From Streptomyces pactum (lineage in GTDB: Bacteria > Actinomycetota > Actinomycetes > Streptomycetales > Streptomycetaceae), in contig NZ_CP019724.1 of assembly GCF_002005225.1 (NCBI RefSeq), positions 7,668,001 to 7,732,000 of the forward strand: DNA of 64,000 bases, written 5' to 3'. The notes under the pieces were generated by a model. It had not been told where the DNA came from, did no database searches, and saw nothing but the letters and a program-made list of their open reading frames with translations. Shown here in pieces: positions 15,868-24,733 of this stretch. Position numbers and translations under genes: made by a program. The first letter of the stretch is position 1; the number at the start of each line of letters is the position of its first letter.

Positions 15868-17205
15868 TCAGCCGCCGAAGAGCTGGGTCCAGTACGTACC
15901 CGCCCGGCCCCCGCCGGCGAGGCCGACGCCGATGTGGGTGAAGTCGGCCTTGAGGATGTTGGCGCGGTGTCCGGGGCTGTTCATCCAGCCCTCCACCACG
16001 TCGGCGGGGCAACGCGGACCGCAGGCTATGTTCTCGCCGACCGTGCGCCGGGTGGCGCCCGCGGCGGCCGCGCGGTCCCAGGGCTCGCCGCCGTCCGGGT
16101 CGGTGTGCGAGTAGAAGTCGCGGGCCACCATGTCGGCGCTGTGCGCCTGCGCGGCGCGGGCCAGGCGGGTGTCGACGGCCAGTGCGGGCAGACCGGCCCG
16201 GGTCCGCTCCCGGTTGGTGAGGCCGACGACCTCGGCCGTCGTGCGGGCCAGACCGTCCGGGGTGAACGGTACGGCCCACAGCACGGTCCAGTACGTGTCG
16301 CCCGAGGGCCCGCCGGTGACGTACGCCCAGCCGGCGTGCGTGAAGGCGGAGCCGTGCAGCGTGCGCCGGGTCCGCTCGGTGCGCAGGCAGTACGCGATGA
16401 ACTCGGCGGGTGTGCGCGGGCCCGACACCAGGTGCTCGCCGACGGTGAGATACGCGTACCCGGCCGAGACGACGCGCTGGTGGACGAAGACGCCGTCCCG
16501 GGTCTCGAGGCTCAGCGCGCCCGCGGCGGCCATGGCGGCGGCGTGGGCACGGGCCGCGGAGGCCAGGCGTGCGTCGGCCGACACGGGACGGGAACCGGCG
16601 GCGGCCCGGGTGGAGTTCACCAGGTCCAGGAAGCCGTCGGAGGCCGCCGGGGGCGGCGCGGAGGTGGCGAGGGGTGTGGTCGGTGTGGTCGGTGCGGTCG
16701 GCGCCCGGTCGTCGGGCGCCGGGGAGTCGTCGACGACCTCCACCCCGAAGTCCCGGGCGAGTCCGGCGAGCCCGTCGGCGTACCCCTGCCCCAGAGCACG
16801 CAACTTCCAGCCCTCGCCACGCCGGTAGAACTCCGCGAGCAGCAGCACGGTCTCCTGGCGGGGGCGCGGCGGCGTGAACCGGGTCAGCGCCCGGCCGCGC
16901 GCGTCGGTGACGTGGAGGGTGGGGGAGGGGAGTGCGCCCAGGGCGGTCCCGGGGTCCGAGGGGCTCACCGCCACCGTCACCCGGGTCGCACCGGGGCGCA
17001 GCCGGGAGGGATCGACGGTGAGTGTGTCGTCCCGCAACCGGGCGCCGGGGGCCTCCGGCTGGTTGTAGAAGACGAAGTCGCCGTCACCGCCCACCTTGCC
17101 GCCGTCATCGGTGACGAGCGCCGACACGTCGAAGCCGCCGGGCACCCGCACGCTCACGGGCCCGTCCGGCAGGGGGACGTTGCCCCCGGGAACCAGCTCA
17201 CTCAT
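15868..17205 (-). CDS. TerD-CAP-CAP fusion protein (445 aa)
   Basis: An N-terminal TerD-like domain (about 1-170: GGNVPLPDGPVSVRV, and AEFYRRGEGWKLRALGQGYADG near 150) is joined by a Thr/Pro linker to two CAP/SCP (PR-1) domains. CAP1 (about 205-320) has AARAHAAAMAAAGALS. CAP2 (about 325-445) has the fuller signature AQAHSADMVARDFYSHTDPDG, GENIACG and GWMNSPGHRANIL. No signal peptide is seen, odd for CAP domains, which are usually secreted. TerD domains bind calcium and work in envelope stress. Probably in an operon with AIM24. Confidence 0.85.
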   Translation of the reverse strand: MSELVPGGNVPLPDGPVSVRVPGGFDVSALVTDDGGKVGGDGDFVFYNQPEAPGARLRDDTLTVDPSRLRPGATRVTVAVSPSDPGTALGALPSPTLHVTDARGRALTRFTPPRPRQETVLLLAEFYRRGEGWKLRALGQGYADGLAGLARDFGVEVVDDSPAPDDRAPTAPTTPTTPLATSAPPPAASDGFLDLVNSTRAAAGSRPVSADARLASAARAHAAAMAAAGALSLETRDGVFVHQRVVSAGYAYLTVGEHLVSGPRTPAEFIAYCLRTERTRRTLHGSAFTHAGWAYVTGGPSGDTYWTVLWAVPFTPDGLARTTAEVVGLTNRERTRAGLPALAVDTRLARAAQAHSADMVARDFYSHTDPDGGEPWDRAAAAGATRRTVGENIACGPRCPADVVEGWMNSPGHRANILKADFTHIGVGLAGGGRAGTYWTQLFGG

Positions 17206-17377
17206 CGTGCCGCCCTGGGTCGTGGTTCGCGCTCCGGCAGGGTGTCGGTGCCGGGTCAACGTCCGCCGGACACTCGGGGTTCCCGGCGCGCACCGGGGGT
17301 TTCAGGAGCGCGGCCGACGCGTCGTGACCGCCCGTCACCCGGGCCGGTCCGAGCCGCGGTCGGTCCCGAGTCCGGGG

Positions 17378-20350
17378 TCAGGTCGAGGTCGTCGCTTCCG
17401 GAGTGATCAGGCCCTGCCGGTAGGCGACCGCCACCGCCTCCGTGCGGCTCGCCGCCTCCAGCTTGGCCAGGATGTTGGAGACGTGGACGCTCGCCGTCTT
17501 GGCGCTGATGAACAGTTCCTCGCCGATCTGGCGGTTGCTGCGGCCGAGGGCGAGGAGCCGCAGCACGTCCTGCTCACGTGCGGTGAGCACCGCCGCACGG
17601 TCGCCGGCGGGCGCCGTGTCCGTCGCCGGCCGGACGCGGCGGACCAGGTCGTTCAGTCGCTCGCGCAGCAGCGTCGCGCCGAGCCGGTCGGCCTCCCGGC
17701 GTACGGTGTCGGCCTCGGCGGCCGCCTCGGTGCGGCGGCCGGCCGCCAGCAGGGCCTCCGCGAGCCGCAGCCGACAGCGCGCGCGTTCGTAGGCGTCGCC
17801 GTACGCGAACCCGGACACCGCCCTCTCCCAGGACGCCGGGTCCGGTCCGGACCCGGCGATCCGGGCCCACTCCGCCTCCGCGCGTGCCAGCCACGCCTGA
17901 CCCTCCGGGCCCTGGGGCGTGCCGTCCATCCCGTGCCCCGCGGAGGACCGGGCCCGCTCCAGCAGGTCCGCCGCGGAGTCCGTCCAGCGGCGGACCACCG
18001 CCTCGTCACCGGCTCCGCGCAGTTCGACGACCGTGTCCGCCACCGCGGACAGGGCCAGGGTGGTGAGCCTGACGGTCACGGCCGGCAGTATGCCGGCGTC
18101 GTCGGTGAGCGTCTCGACGGTGGAGCGCGCCCACCGGACCGCCTCCTCCGCGTCCCCGCGCAGCGCGGCGGCGTCGGTCAGCACGATCCCCGCGACCATG
18201 GTGCCCATCCAGTCGAACGGCCCCTCCAGCATCGCGCGGGCACGTTCCGCCGCCACCGAGTCGCCGCGCGCCAGCGCCACGTATAGGCCGGGCCCGACGG
18301 CGTGACCGCCCGCGGCGGGCAGCACGCCGGTATTGTCCGCGGCCCCCCGCGCGCACTCGTCCCAGTGGCCCAGCGTGTACTGCACCAGCAGCCGCAGATA
18401 CCGCATCTCCCGCGGGTACGGCGAGGACAGCAGCCCGGAGCGGCGGGCCCGGTCCAGTCCCTCCGCCGCCCAGGACGAGCACTCCTCCAGGTCACCGGAC
18501 TCGAAGCAGCCGATGGCGAGGTTGAAGAGCGCGCGCATCTCCACCGGCGCGTTGCCCGCCTGCCGTGCCAGCTCCCTCGCCTCCAGGAGCCGCTCGCGGC
18601 CCTGCGGAGTGCTCCGGTTGCCGCCTTCGAGACCGGCCAGGGAGATCAGGAGGTCGGCGCGGGCATCGGTGACCCCCAGGTCCTCCGCCACCCGCAGGGC
18701 CCGCCGCGCCACTCGCAGCGCGGTCTCGTTCTCCCCGACCTGGCGGGCGGCCATGACGTGCGTCGACGCGGCCCACACCCACGTGGACGACGGAGGCTCG
18801 GCGGGGATCAGTCCGAGCGCCTCGCTGCTGTAAGCGAACGCGGCCGACAGATTGTCTACGCTCAGCAGGTTCCCGGCGAGCGTGTAGCGGACGCGCGCGG
18901 CGAGCTCCAGGTCGGCGTCCTGGCCGAGACCGGCCAGCGCGGACCGGGTGAGGGACACCGCGCGGTGCAGCTCCCCGGCGTGGGCGGCGGCCGCCGAGGC
19001 GCGCAGCGTCAGCGTCACGGTGTCGGGCCCGGCGGGCCGTGCCCCGGCGTCGACCGCCGACCACAGGTCGAGGGCCGTCTCGACGTGCCGCAACTCCTCG
19101 GCGGGCGCGCCGACGCGCTGCGCGTGGTCGGCGGCCTCCAGGGAAGCGGCGAGCGCCTCGGGCAGGTCGTGGCTCTCGCGGTAGTGGTGGGCACGCTCGG
19201 CCGCGCTGTCGGAGCGGCGGTCCCGCGCGGCGAGCAGCCGGGCGAACCCGCCGTGCAGCCGGGCCCGTTCCCCCGGGAGCAGGTCGGCGTAGACCGCCTC
19301 CCGCGCGAGGGCGTGCCGGAAGGAGTAGGCGCCTCCTTCGCCGGAGACGAGCAACTGCCGCTCCACGGCCTCGCGCAGTGCCGACTCCAGCTCGTCCTCG
19401 GGCAGCCCGACGGCGTCCCGCAGCAGGTCGTGCCCCACGCGGCGCCCGGCGACCGCGGCGGTGCGCAGCACCTGCTGGGCGGTCTCGGAAAGCTGCTCGA
19501 ACCGGATGAGCAGGACGTCGGCCAGTCCGCTGGGCACACCCCCGGCGGGCGCGTCCGTGGCCGCGACCAGTTCCTCGGCGTAGAAGGCGTTGCCCTCGGC
19601 GCGTTCGACGATCCGGTGCACGGTGGTGTCCGGCAGCGGCCGGTCGCGCAGGGAGCGCACCAGTCGCGCCACGTCGGCGTCGGGCAGGGGCCGCAGTTCC
19701 AGCCGCTCCACGGCGGGCAGCCGTACCAACTCGGCCAGCAGGGGCCGCAGCGGGTGGCGGCGGTGCAGGTCGTCCGCCCGGTACGAGGCGAACACCGCGA
19801 GCCGTCCCCCGGGCCCACCGCCCGCCGACCGCTGCAGGGCTCCCCGGCTGAGCAGGAACCGCAGCAGGTCCCGGGAGGACTGGTCGGCCCAGTGCAGATC
19901 CTCCAGGACCAGCAGCAGCGGGGCGATGTCCGCCAGCTCGGTCAGCAGGGCCACCACGCCTTCGAACAGCCACAGCCGCGACCGCGTGGTGGCACTCCCG
20001 TCGTCCGGTCCGCCGCCGAGCAGCCGGCCGGCCACCGGATGAGCGGCCAGCACGGCGGCGAACCGGTCGTCGGCGGCCAGCACCCCGAGGATCTCGGTGA
20101 ACGGCAGGTACGGCAGGCCCACGTCACCCAGGTCGACGCAGTGCCCCGTGAGGACGACCGTCCCGGCCGCGGCGGCCCGCCCGGCGACCTCGTCCAGGGT
20201 ACGAGTCTTGCCGACCCCGGCGTCCCCGGCGATCAGCACCGCGCGGGCCTCCCCCGAGCGGGCGCGCTCCAGTACGCCGGTGAGACGCGCGAGTTCGTCC
20301 TCGCGGCCGACGAGCGGGCTGGTGAAAGAGGTCTGCTGCACGACGCCCAT
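17378..20350 (-). CDS. Large AAA-ATPase LuxR-family regulator (LAL, 990 aa)
   Basis: An N-terminal AAA/NB-ARC-like ATPase begins with PLVGREDELARLTGVLERAR. Walker A is AGDAGVGKTRTLDE (about 40) and Walker B is LLLVLEDLHWADQSS (about 135). A long helical, TPR-like middle follows (about 300-900). The C-terminal LuxR helix-turn-helix is LTAREQDVLRLLALGRSNRQ (about 925-985). Large ATP-binding LuxR regulators control secondary metabolism or sugar use; the regulon here is unknown. ATG at 20350; the region further upstream is repetitive. Confidence 0.88.
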   Translation of the reverse strand: MGVVQQTSFTSPLVGREDELARLTGVLERARSGEARAVLIAGDAGVGKTRTLDEVAGRAAAAGTVVLTGHCVDLGDVGLPYLPFTEILGVLAADDRFAAVLAAHPVAGRLLGGGPDDGSATTRSRLWLFEGVVALLTELADIAPLLLVLEDLHWADQSSRDLLRFLLSRGALQRSAGGGPGGRLAVFASYRADDLHRRHPLRPLLAELVRLPAVERLELRPLPDADVARLVRSLRDRPLPDTTVHRIVERAEGNAFYAEELVAATDAPAGGVPSGLADVLLIRFEQLSETAQQVLRTAAVAGRRVGHDLLRDAVGLPEDELESALREAVERQLLVSGEGGAYSFRHALAREAVYADLLPGERARLHGGFARLLAARDRRSDSAAERAHHYRESHDLPEALAASLEAADHAQRVGAPAEELRHVETALDLWSAVDAGARPAGPDTVTLTLRASAAAAHAGELHRAVSLTRSALAGLGQDADLELAARVRYTLAGNLLSVDNLSAAFAYSSEALGLIPAEPPSSTWVWAASTHVMAARQVGENETALRVARRALRVAEDLGVTDARADLLISLAGLEGGNRSTPQGRERLLEARELARQAGNAPVEMRALFNLAIGCFESGDLEECSSWAAEGLDRARRSGLLSSPYPREMRYLRLLVQYTLGHWDECARGAADNTGVLPAAGGHAVGPGLYVALARGDSVAAERARAMLEGPFDWMGTMVAGIVLTDAAALRGDAEEAVRWARSTVETLTDDAGILPAVTVRLTTLALSAVADTVVELRGAGDEAVVRRWTDSAADLLERARSSAGHGMDGTPQGPEGQAWLARAEAEWARIAGSGPDPASWERAVSGFAYGDAYERARCRLRLAEALLAAGRRTEAAAEADTVRREADRLGATLLRERLNDLVRRVRPATDTAPAGDRAAVLTAREQDVLRLLALGRSNRQIGEELFISAKTASVHVSNILAKLEAASRTEAVAVAYRQGLITPEATTST

Positions 20351-20402
20351 CCTGGCACGCGGGACCGACAGCCCCTCCGCGCACGAGCGTCCCGGATCGA
20401 GC

Positions 20403-20518
20403 CACCGGCCGGAAGCACCGCGCGAGCGGGACACCGGCCGGAAGCACCGCGTGACGGGGGCACCGGCCGGAAGCACCGCGCGACCGGGGCACTGGCCGGA
20501 AGCACCGGGTCACACCGC
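20403..20518. repeat. 29-bp tandem repeat, four copies
   Basis: Copies start at 20403, 20432, 20461 and 20490, exactly 29 bp apart, sharing caccggccggaagcaccg with a variable tail. It lies just upstream of the LuxR-family regulator start. It may influence expression or be a neutral expansion. Confidence 0.85.
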
Positions 20519-20646
20519 GGCGTCGCGTCACCGCCACGCCACCGGACGGCCCGTTCGACCGGGTCGCTGCTCGGGGGCCGGGGCTCCGGAGGTCGCGCAG
20601 CCGGGCCGCGCCGCCGGACGAGGCCGCCGGACGGCGGGAGCCGGCC
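20519..20646. other. Non-coding part of a repeat-rich intergenic region
   Basis: With the flanking repeats this makes a 507-bp gap (20351-20857) between two leftward genes. No gene with a ribosome binding site was seen. Confidence 0.4.
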
Positions 20647-20802
20647 GAAGGCGCTGGACGAGGGCGCTGGACGAGGGAGCCGGCCGAGGGCGCTGGACGA
20701 GGGCGCTGGACGAGGGGGCCGGGCAGCGGGGGCCGGGCGAGGGAGCCGGACAGCGGGGGCCGGATGAGGGAGCCGGCCGGAACCGGGCCGAGGGCGCCGG
20801 CC
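20647..20802. repeat. 13-14-bp degenerate tandem repeat
   Basis: About a dozen units of gagggcgctggac and variants (gagggagccggcc, agcgggggccgggc) run head to tail. They lie downstream of the UBP zinc-finger gene stop and upstream of the LuxR-regulator gene. Confidence 0.75.
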
Positions 20803-20857
20803 GAGGCCGCCCGACCACGCCGTCGGACCGAGCCGCGCTGCGCACCGGCTTCGCGGC

Positions 20858-21229
20858 TCAGCGGCTCAGCGTCCGCGCCCAGTCCGCCGGTACCCGCCCC
20901 GCCGGCCCGGGGGACGGCTGGTCCTCGGGGTGGCTGTCCGGCGGGGCGAGCTCCGGCCCGGACTCCCGCACCTCGTTGGTCGCGTAGTCCCAGAACCAGT
21001 CCTCGCCCGGCTCGAAGCTCTGCACCACCGGGTGCCCGGTGGACCGGTAGTGGCCGGTCGCGTGCTGCCCCGGCGAGCTGTCGCAGCAGCCGACGTGGCC
21101 GCAGCTCGCGCAGCGCCGCAGATGGAACCACCAGCCTCCCGCCGCGTCACATTCGGCGCAGCCGGTGCCGCTGGGCCGGGCGGTGGGGTCGATTCCGGAG
21201 TCACTGGTGTCACTGGTGTCACGGGTCAT
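20858..21229 (-). CDS. UBP-type zinc finger protein (123 aa)
   Basis: ZnF-UBP fold with Cys and His ligands in TGCAECDAAGGWWFHLRRC, CASCGHVGCCD and HATGHYRSTGHPVVQSFEPG (about 24-75). In eukaryotes this domain binds the ubiquitin C-terminus; in bacteria, which lack ubiquitin, it may bind another C-terminal tail or peptide. ATG at 21229 overlaps the stop of the histidine kinase by 4 nt (ATGA), so it is translated with it. The tail (about 95-123) is Pro-rich and disordered. Confidence 0.85.
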   Translation of the reverse strand: MTRDTSDTSDSGIDPTARPSGTGCAECDAAGGWWFHLRRCASCGHVGCCDSSPGQHATGHYRSTGHPVVQSFEPGEDWFWDYATNEVRESGPELAPPDSHPEDQPSPGPAGRVPADWARTLSR

Positions 21230-22683
21230 GCCGGCTCCTCGGTCGGTCCGGATTCGGCGGCGGTGAGCGGCAGGAGCACCTGGAAGCGGGTGTCACCCGG
21301 CACGGACTCCACCTGGATCGTGCCATGGTGCTTGTCGACCACGATCCGCCAGGAGATGTCCAGACCGAGCCCGGTGCCCTCGCCCACCGGCTTGGTGGTG
21401 AAGAACGGGTCGAAGATGCGCTCGCGGATCTCCGGAGCGATCCCGGTACCGGTGTCACGGAACTCCACCAGCAGCCGGTCGTGATGGAGAGCCGTCCGCA
21501 CGGTCAGTGTGCCGTCACCGCCCGTGCCGTGCATGGCGGAGACCGCGTTGTCGATGAGGTTGGTCCATACCTGGTTGAGTTCCGCCGGGTACGCCGGGAC
21601 CCGCGGCACCGTGCGGTCGTACTGCTTGACGACCTCGATCCGGGAGCCGATCTTGCCCGACAGCATCAGCAGGGTGCTGTCGAGGAGCTCATGGACGTCG
21701 ACGGTCCGATAGGGCGCCCGGTCGAGCTGCGCGTACTGCTTGGCCGCGTCCACCAGGTGCGAGATCCGGGCGGTGGAGTCCGCGATCTCGTCCATCAGCA
21801 GCTCGGTCTCGACCGTGTAGTTGAGCCAGCCGACCGCCCCCGGCAGCATCTCCTCGTCCACGGCCGCCGCCACCTGGTCCAGCCACTCGGTGTCCAGGCC
21901 GGCCTGCACGAAGGTCGGCGCGAGCTGCCAGCCCCCCTCGATGCCGTGGTCCTCCAGCCAGTCGGTGAGGGCGTCCTCCCGGTCGGCGGCCTCCAGCGGG
22001 GTGAGCGAGGGCGCCTTGGCGATCCGCTCGGCCGTGCGCTCCTGTATCTCGATGAGACCCGCGAGCGCGTCCCGGGAGAACGGCCCCTCGGCGATGACGG
22101 CGAGCTTGTGCCGCATCTTCGCCACCCGCTCCCGCAGGGTCGAGGTGGCCCGGACGGCGGCCGCCGCCGGATTGTTCAGCTCGTGCGTGAGGCCGGCCGA
22201 CAGCGAGCCGAGCGCCAGCAGCCGTTCGCGCTGCCCGATGGTCCGCTGGGTGTTCTTGGACCCGAAGAACAGCCCCTCCAGCAGATGCACCGCCATCGGG
22301 AACCACTCCCGCATGACGGCCGCGAACGTCGCCGCCGGCAGGACGAAGAACCGCGTCGGCTCCGTGACGCGCATCGAGTTGTTGTAGACCTGCGGCAGCC
22401 GGTCGCCGACGTATGCCTGCATCGCGCCCGCGTACACGCCGCGCTGAGAGGTGCGGTTGGTCTCCACGTCGTCCCCGCCGACCCTGCGGGAGAGCACGAC
22501 CGACCCCTCCAGCATCACGTAGAGGCACGTCGCGTCCTCGCCCTCGGCGTACACGGGCCCGGGCTCGAACAGCTCCACCCGGCCCGCGGCGCACAGCCGA
22601 CCGAGCTGCTCGGGCGTCAGCTTCTCGAACAGGAACAGTTCCCCGATCTCCTCGGGGCTGCACGGCATCGGCCGCCCGCTCAC
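21226..22683 (-). CDS. Cyclic nucleotide-binding-domain histidine kinase (485 aa)
   Basis: A CRP-type cNMP-binding domain (about 5-130: LFEPGPVYAEGEDATCLYVM) precedes a histidine kinase core. The H-box is LGSLSAGLTHELNNPAAAA (about 155-175), the N-box NQVWTNLIDNAVSAMHG, G1 DTGTGI and G2 GEGTGLGLDIS. There are no membrane helices, so a soluble kinase is predicted. The GTG start at 22683 overlaps the upstream stop (GTGA); an ATG at 22668 is the alternative. Its natural partner is the receiver domain of the preceding gene product. Confidence 0.88.
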   Translation of the reverse strand: MSGRPMPCSPEEIGELFLFEKLTPEQLGRLCAAGRVELFEPGPVYAEGEDATCLYVMLEGSVVLSRRVGGDDVETNRTSQRGVYAGAMQAYVGDRLPQVYNNSMRVTEPTRFFVLPAATFAAVMREWFPMAVHLLEGLFFGSKNTQRTIGQRERLLALGSLSAGLTHELNNPAAAAVRATSTLRERVAKMRHKLAVIAEGPFSRDALAGLIEIQERTAERIAKAPSLTPLEAADREDALTDWLEDHGIEGGWQLAPTFVQAGLDTEWLDQVAAAVDEEMLPGAVGWLNYTVETELLMDEIADSTARISHLVDAAKQYAQLDRAPYRTVDVHELLDSTLLMLSGKIGSRIEVVKQYDRTVPRVPAYPAELNQVWTNLIDNAVSAMHGTGGDGTLTVRTALHHDRLLVEFRDTGTGIAPEIRERIFDPFFTTKPVGEGTGLGLDISWRIVVDKHHGTIQVESVPGDTRFQVLLPLTAAESGPTEEPA

Positions 22684-24356
22684 GACTGCTCCAGGTACCG
22701 GTGGACGAGCATGACGGCCATGGCTCCCTCTCCGACGGCGGACGCGACCCGTTTGGCGGACTCCGCGCGGGCGTCGCCCGCCACGAACACGCCCGGGACG
22801 CTGGTCTCCAGGTGGTAGGGCGGGCGCTCCAGCTCCCAGTCGGCCGGTGGCCGCCCGTCGGGGGTGAGGTCGGGTCCGGCGAGGATGAACCCGCGCTCGT
22901 CCCGCAGTACCGTGCCGTCCAGCCAGCCGGTCAGCGGGGCCGCGCCGATGAACACGAACAGCCACTGGGCGTCCACGAGTTCGGTGCCGCCGCCCTCCGC
23001 GTCGCGCAGGGTCAGCCGCTCCAGGTGCCCGTCGCCGTGCGCGCTCTCGACGACCGTGCCGCAGCGTACGTGGATGTTGGGCGTCTCCTCGATCTGCCGG
23101 ATCAGGTAGTGCGACATGGACGCCGCGAGGGAGCCGCCGCGGACCAGCAGCGTCACCGACTTGGCGCCCCGGGACAGGTACATCGCGGCCTGCCCGGCCG
23201 AGTTGGCGCCGCCGACGATGTACACGTCGTGCCCCTGGCAGGAGGCGGCCTCGGTCAGCGCCGAGCCGTAGAAGACGCCGCAGCCGGTCAGGTCGTCGGT
23301 GCCGGGAGCGGTGAGCTGCCGGTAGGAGACGCCGGTCGCCAGGATCACGCTGTGCGCGGCGATCTCCGAGCCGTCCGAGAACCGTACGATGCGGGCCGCG
23401 CCGCTCGCCTCCAGCCCGGTCACCTCGCGCGCGGTGAGTATCTCGGCGCCGAACTTCGCCGCCTGCCGCCGGGCCCGCTCGGTGAGCTGCCCGCCCGAGA
23501 CGCCGTCCGGGAAGCCGAGGTAGTTCTCGATGCGGGAGCTCTGCCCGGCCTGCCCGCCGGTCGCCGACCGTTCCACCAGCACCGTCCGCAGCCCCTCCGA
23601 GGCCCCGTACACGGCCGCGCCCAGCCCGGCCGGGCCGCCGCCGATCACCACCAGGTCGTAGAAGTCGGCCGTCGGGGTCGTCGCCAGACCCACCCGCGCG
23701 GCGAGGTCCGGAGCCTCCGGCTCCACCAGTGGTGTCCCGTCCGGCGTGATCACCACCGGCAGCCGCAGCCCGTCCTGCCCGGCCGCCGACAGCAGCCGGC
23801 GCCCCTCCGGCTCGTCGGAGGAGTACCACCGGTACGGCACCTGGTTGCGGGCCAGGAACTCCCGGACCTCCGACGAGCGCGCCGACCAGCGGTGCCCGAC
23901 GACCTTGGTGCTGGGCACGGGCCGGTGGTCGCCGGCGCGCCAGGCCCGGAGCAGGTCGTCCAGGACCGGGTAGAGCTTCTCCTCCGGCGGGTCCCACGGT
24001 TTGAGCAGGTAGTGGTCCAGGTCGACGACGTTGATCGCGTCGATCGCCGCGTTGGTGTCCGCGTAGGCGGTCAGCAGCACCCGGCGGGCGCCGGGATACA
24101 CGTCCAGGGCCCGTTCCAGGAACTCGATGCCGTTCATCTGCGGCATCCGGTAGTCGGCGAGGATCACGGCCACCAGGTCGCCGCGCAGCTTCAGTTCGCG
24201 CAGTGCCTCCAGCGCCGACCCGCCGGACTCCGCGCGCACGATCCGGTAGGTGGCGCCGTAGCGCCGCCGCAGGTCACGGGCGACGGCGCGGGAGACCCCC
24301 GGATCGTCGTCCACGGTCATGATGACGGTCCGCGTCGCCCCGTCGGCGTGTGCCAT
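22680..24356 (-). CDS. Response-regulator / thioredoxin-reductase-like fusion flavoprotein (558 aa)
   Basis: A receiver domain (about 10-135) has all phosphorylation residues: MTVDDDPG, Asp in ILADYRMPQMNG, LLTAYAD and Lys in LLKPWD. A glutaredoxin-like linker domain (about 145-225) follows, then an FAD/NAD(P)H oxidoreductase of the TrxR type (about 235-555: VVIGGGPAGLGAAVYGASEG and VPGVFVAGDARAES). The TrxR CxxC is absent (CATC position reads GSAL) and the glutaredoxin site reads WSARSSE, so thiol exchange by the classical route is unlikely. ATG at 24356 with GGGGGA upstream. First gene of an overlapping operon. Confidence 0.88.
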   Translation of the reverse strand: MAHADGATRTVIMTVDDDPGVSRAVARDLRRRYGATYRIVRAESGGSALEALRELKLRGDLVAVILADYRMPQMNGIEFLERALDVYPGARRVLLTAYADTNAAIDAINVVDLDHYLLKPWDPPEEKLYPVLDDLLRAWRAGDHRPVPSTKVVGHRWSARSSEVREFLARNQVPYRWYSSDEPEGRRLLSAAGQDGLRLPVVITPDGTPLVEPEAPDLAARVGLATTPTADFYDLVVIGGGPAGLGAAVYGASEGLRTVLVERSATGGQAGQSSRIENYLGFPDGVSGGQLTERARRQAAKFGAEILTAREVTGLEASGAARIVRFSDGSEIAAHSVILATGVSYRQLTAPGTDDLTGCGVFYGSALTEAASCQGHDVYIVGGANSAGQAAMYLSRGAKSVTLLVRGGSLAASMSHYLIRQIEETPNIHVRCGTVVESAHGDGHLERLTLRDAEGGGTELVDAQWLFVFIGAAPLTGWLDGTVLRDERGFILAGPDLTPDGRPPADWELERPPYHLETSVPGVFVAGDARAESAKRVASAVGEGAMAVMLVHRYLEQS

Positions 24357-24733
24357 ACGTCCCCCACGTCGAACGGCCGGATTCACGGCACGGCGTCCCC
24401 GTCACCGCACCGGCCTGCGGTCCATCGTATGTTCGGTCGCCGGGCCCCGCTCGGGCGGACAGCGGGGCCGCCACGGGCGCCCGGCACGCGGCACTCGCCG
24501 CTCTCCGGCACGGGCACGCGGAAGAGCCCGGCGGCGGTTAGCCTCGGGGCGGACCGTGTACGCCTCGCAGGTGCGGTTCACCACGGCCCGGCCGGGCACC
24601 TCGGCCCACCGGCGTCCCAGCGTGACCGGCCCGGCCGGTGTCGGCGGTCACCCGCGCCCACCGCGGAGTCAGGGCGACGGCGTGGGGAAGACTGGGCCCC
24701 ATGGACGTGCCCGCGACACAGGGAGGGACCCGC
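24357..24733. other. 377-bp divergent intergenic region
   Basis: Lies between the leftward redox-receiver operon and the rightward universal stress protein gene. Both promoters should be here, but I could not identify a convincing -10/-35 pair. GGGAGGGACC just before 24734 is the ribosome binding site of the stress protein. Confidence 0.45.

Noticed and set aside
22684..23997. N-terminal extension of the cNMP-binding kinase
   Set aside because: The upstream in-frame part is out of frame with the real flavoprotein gene and has no homology. The GTG at 22683 with its 4-nt overlap is the natural start.
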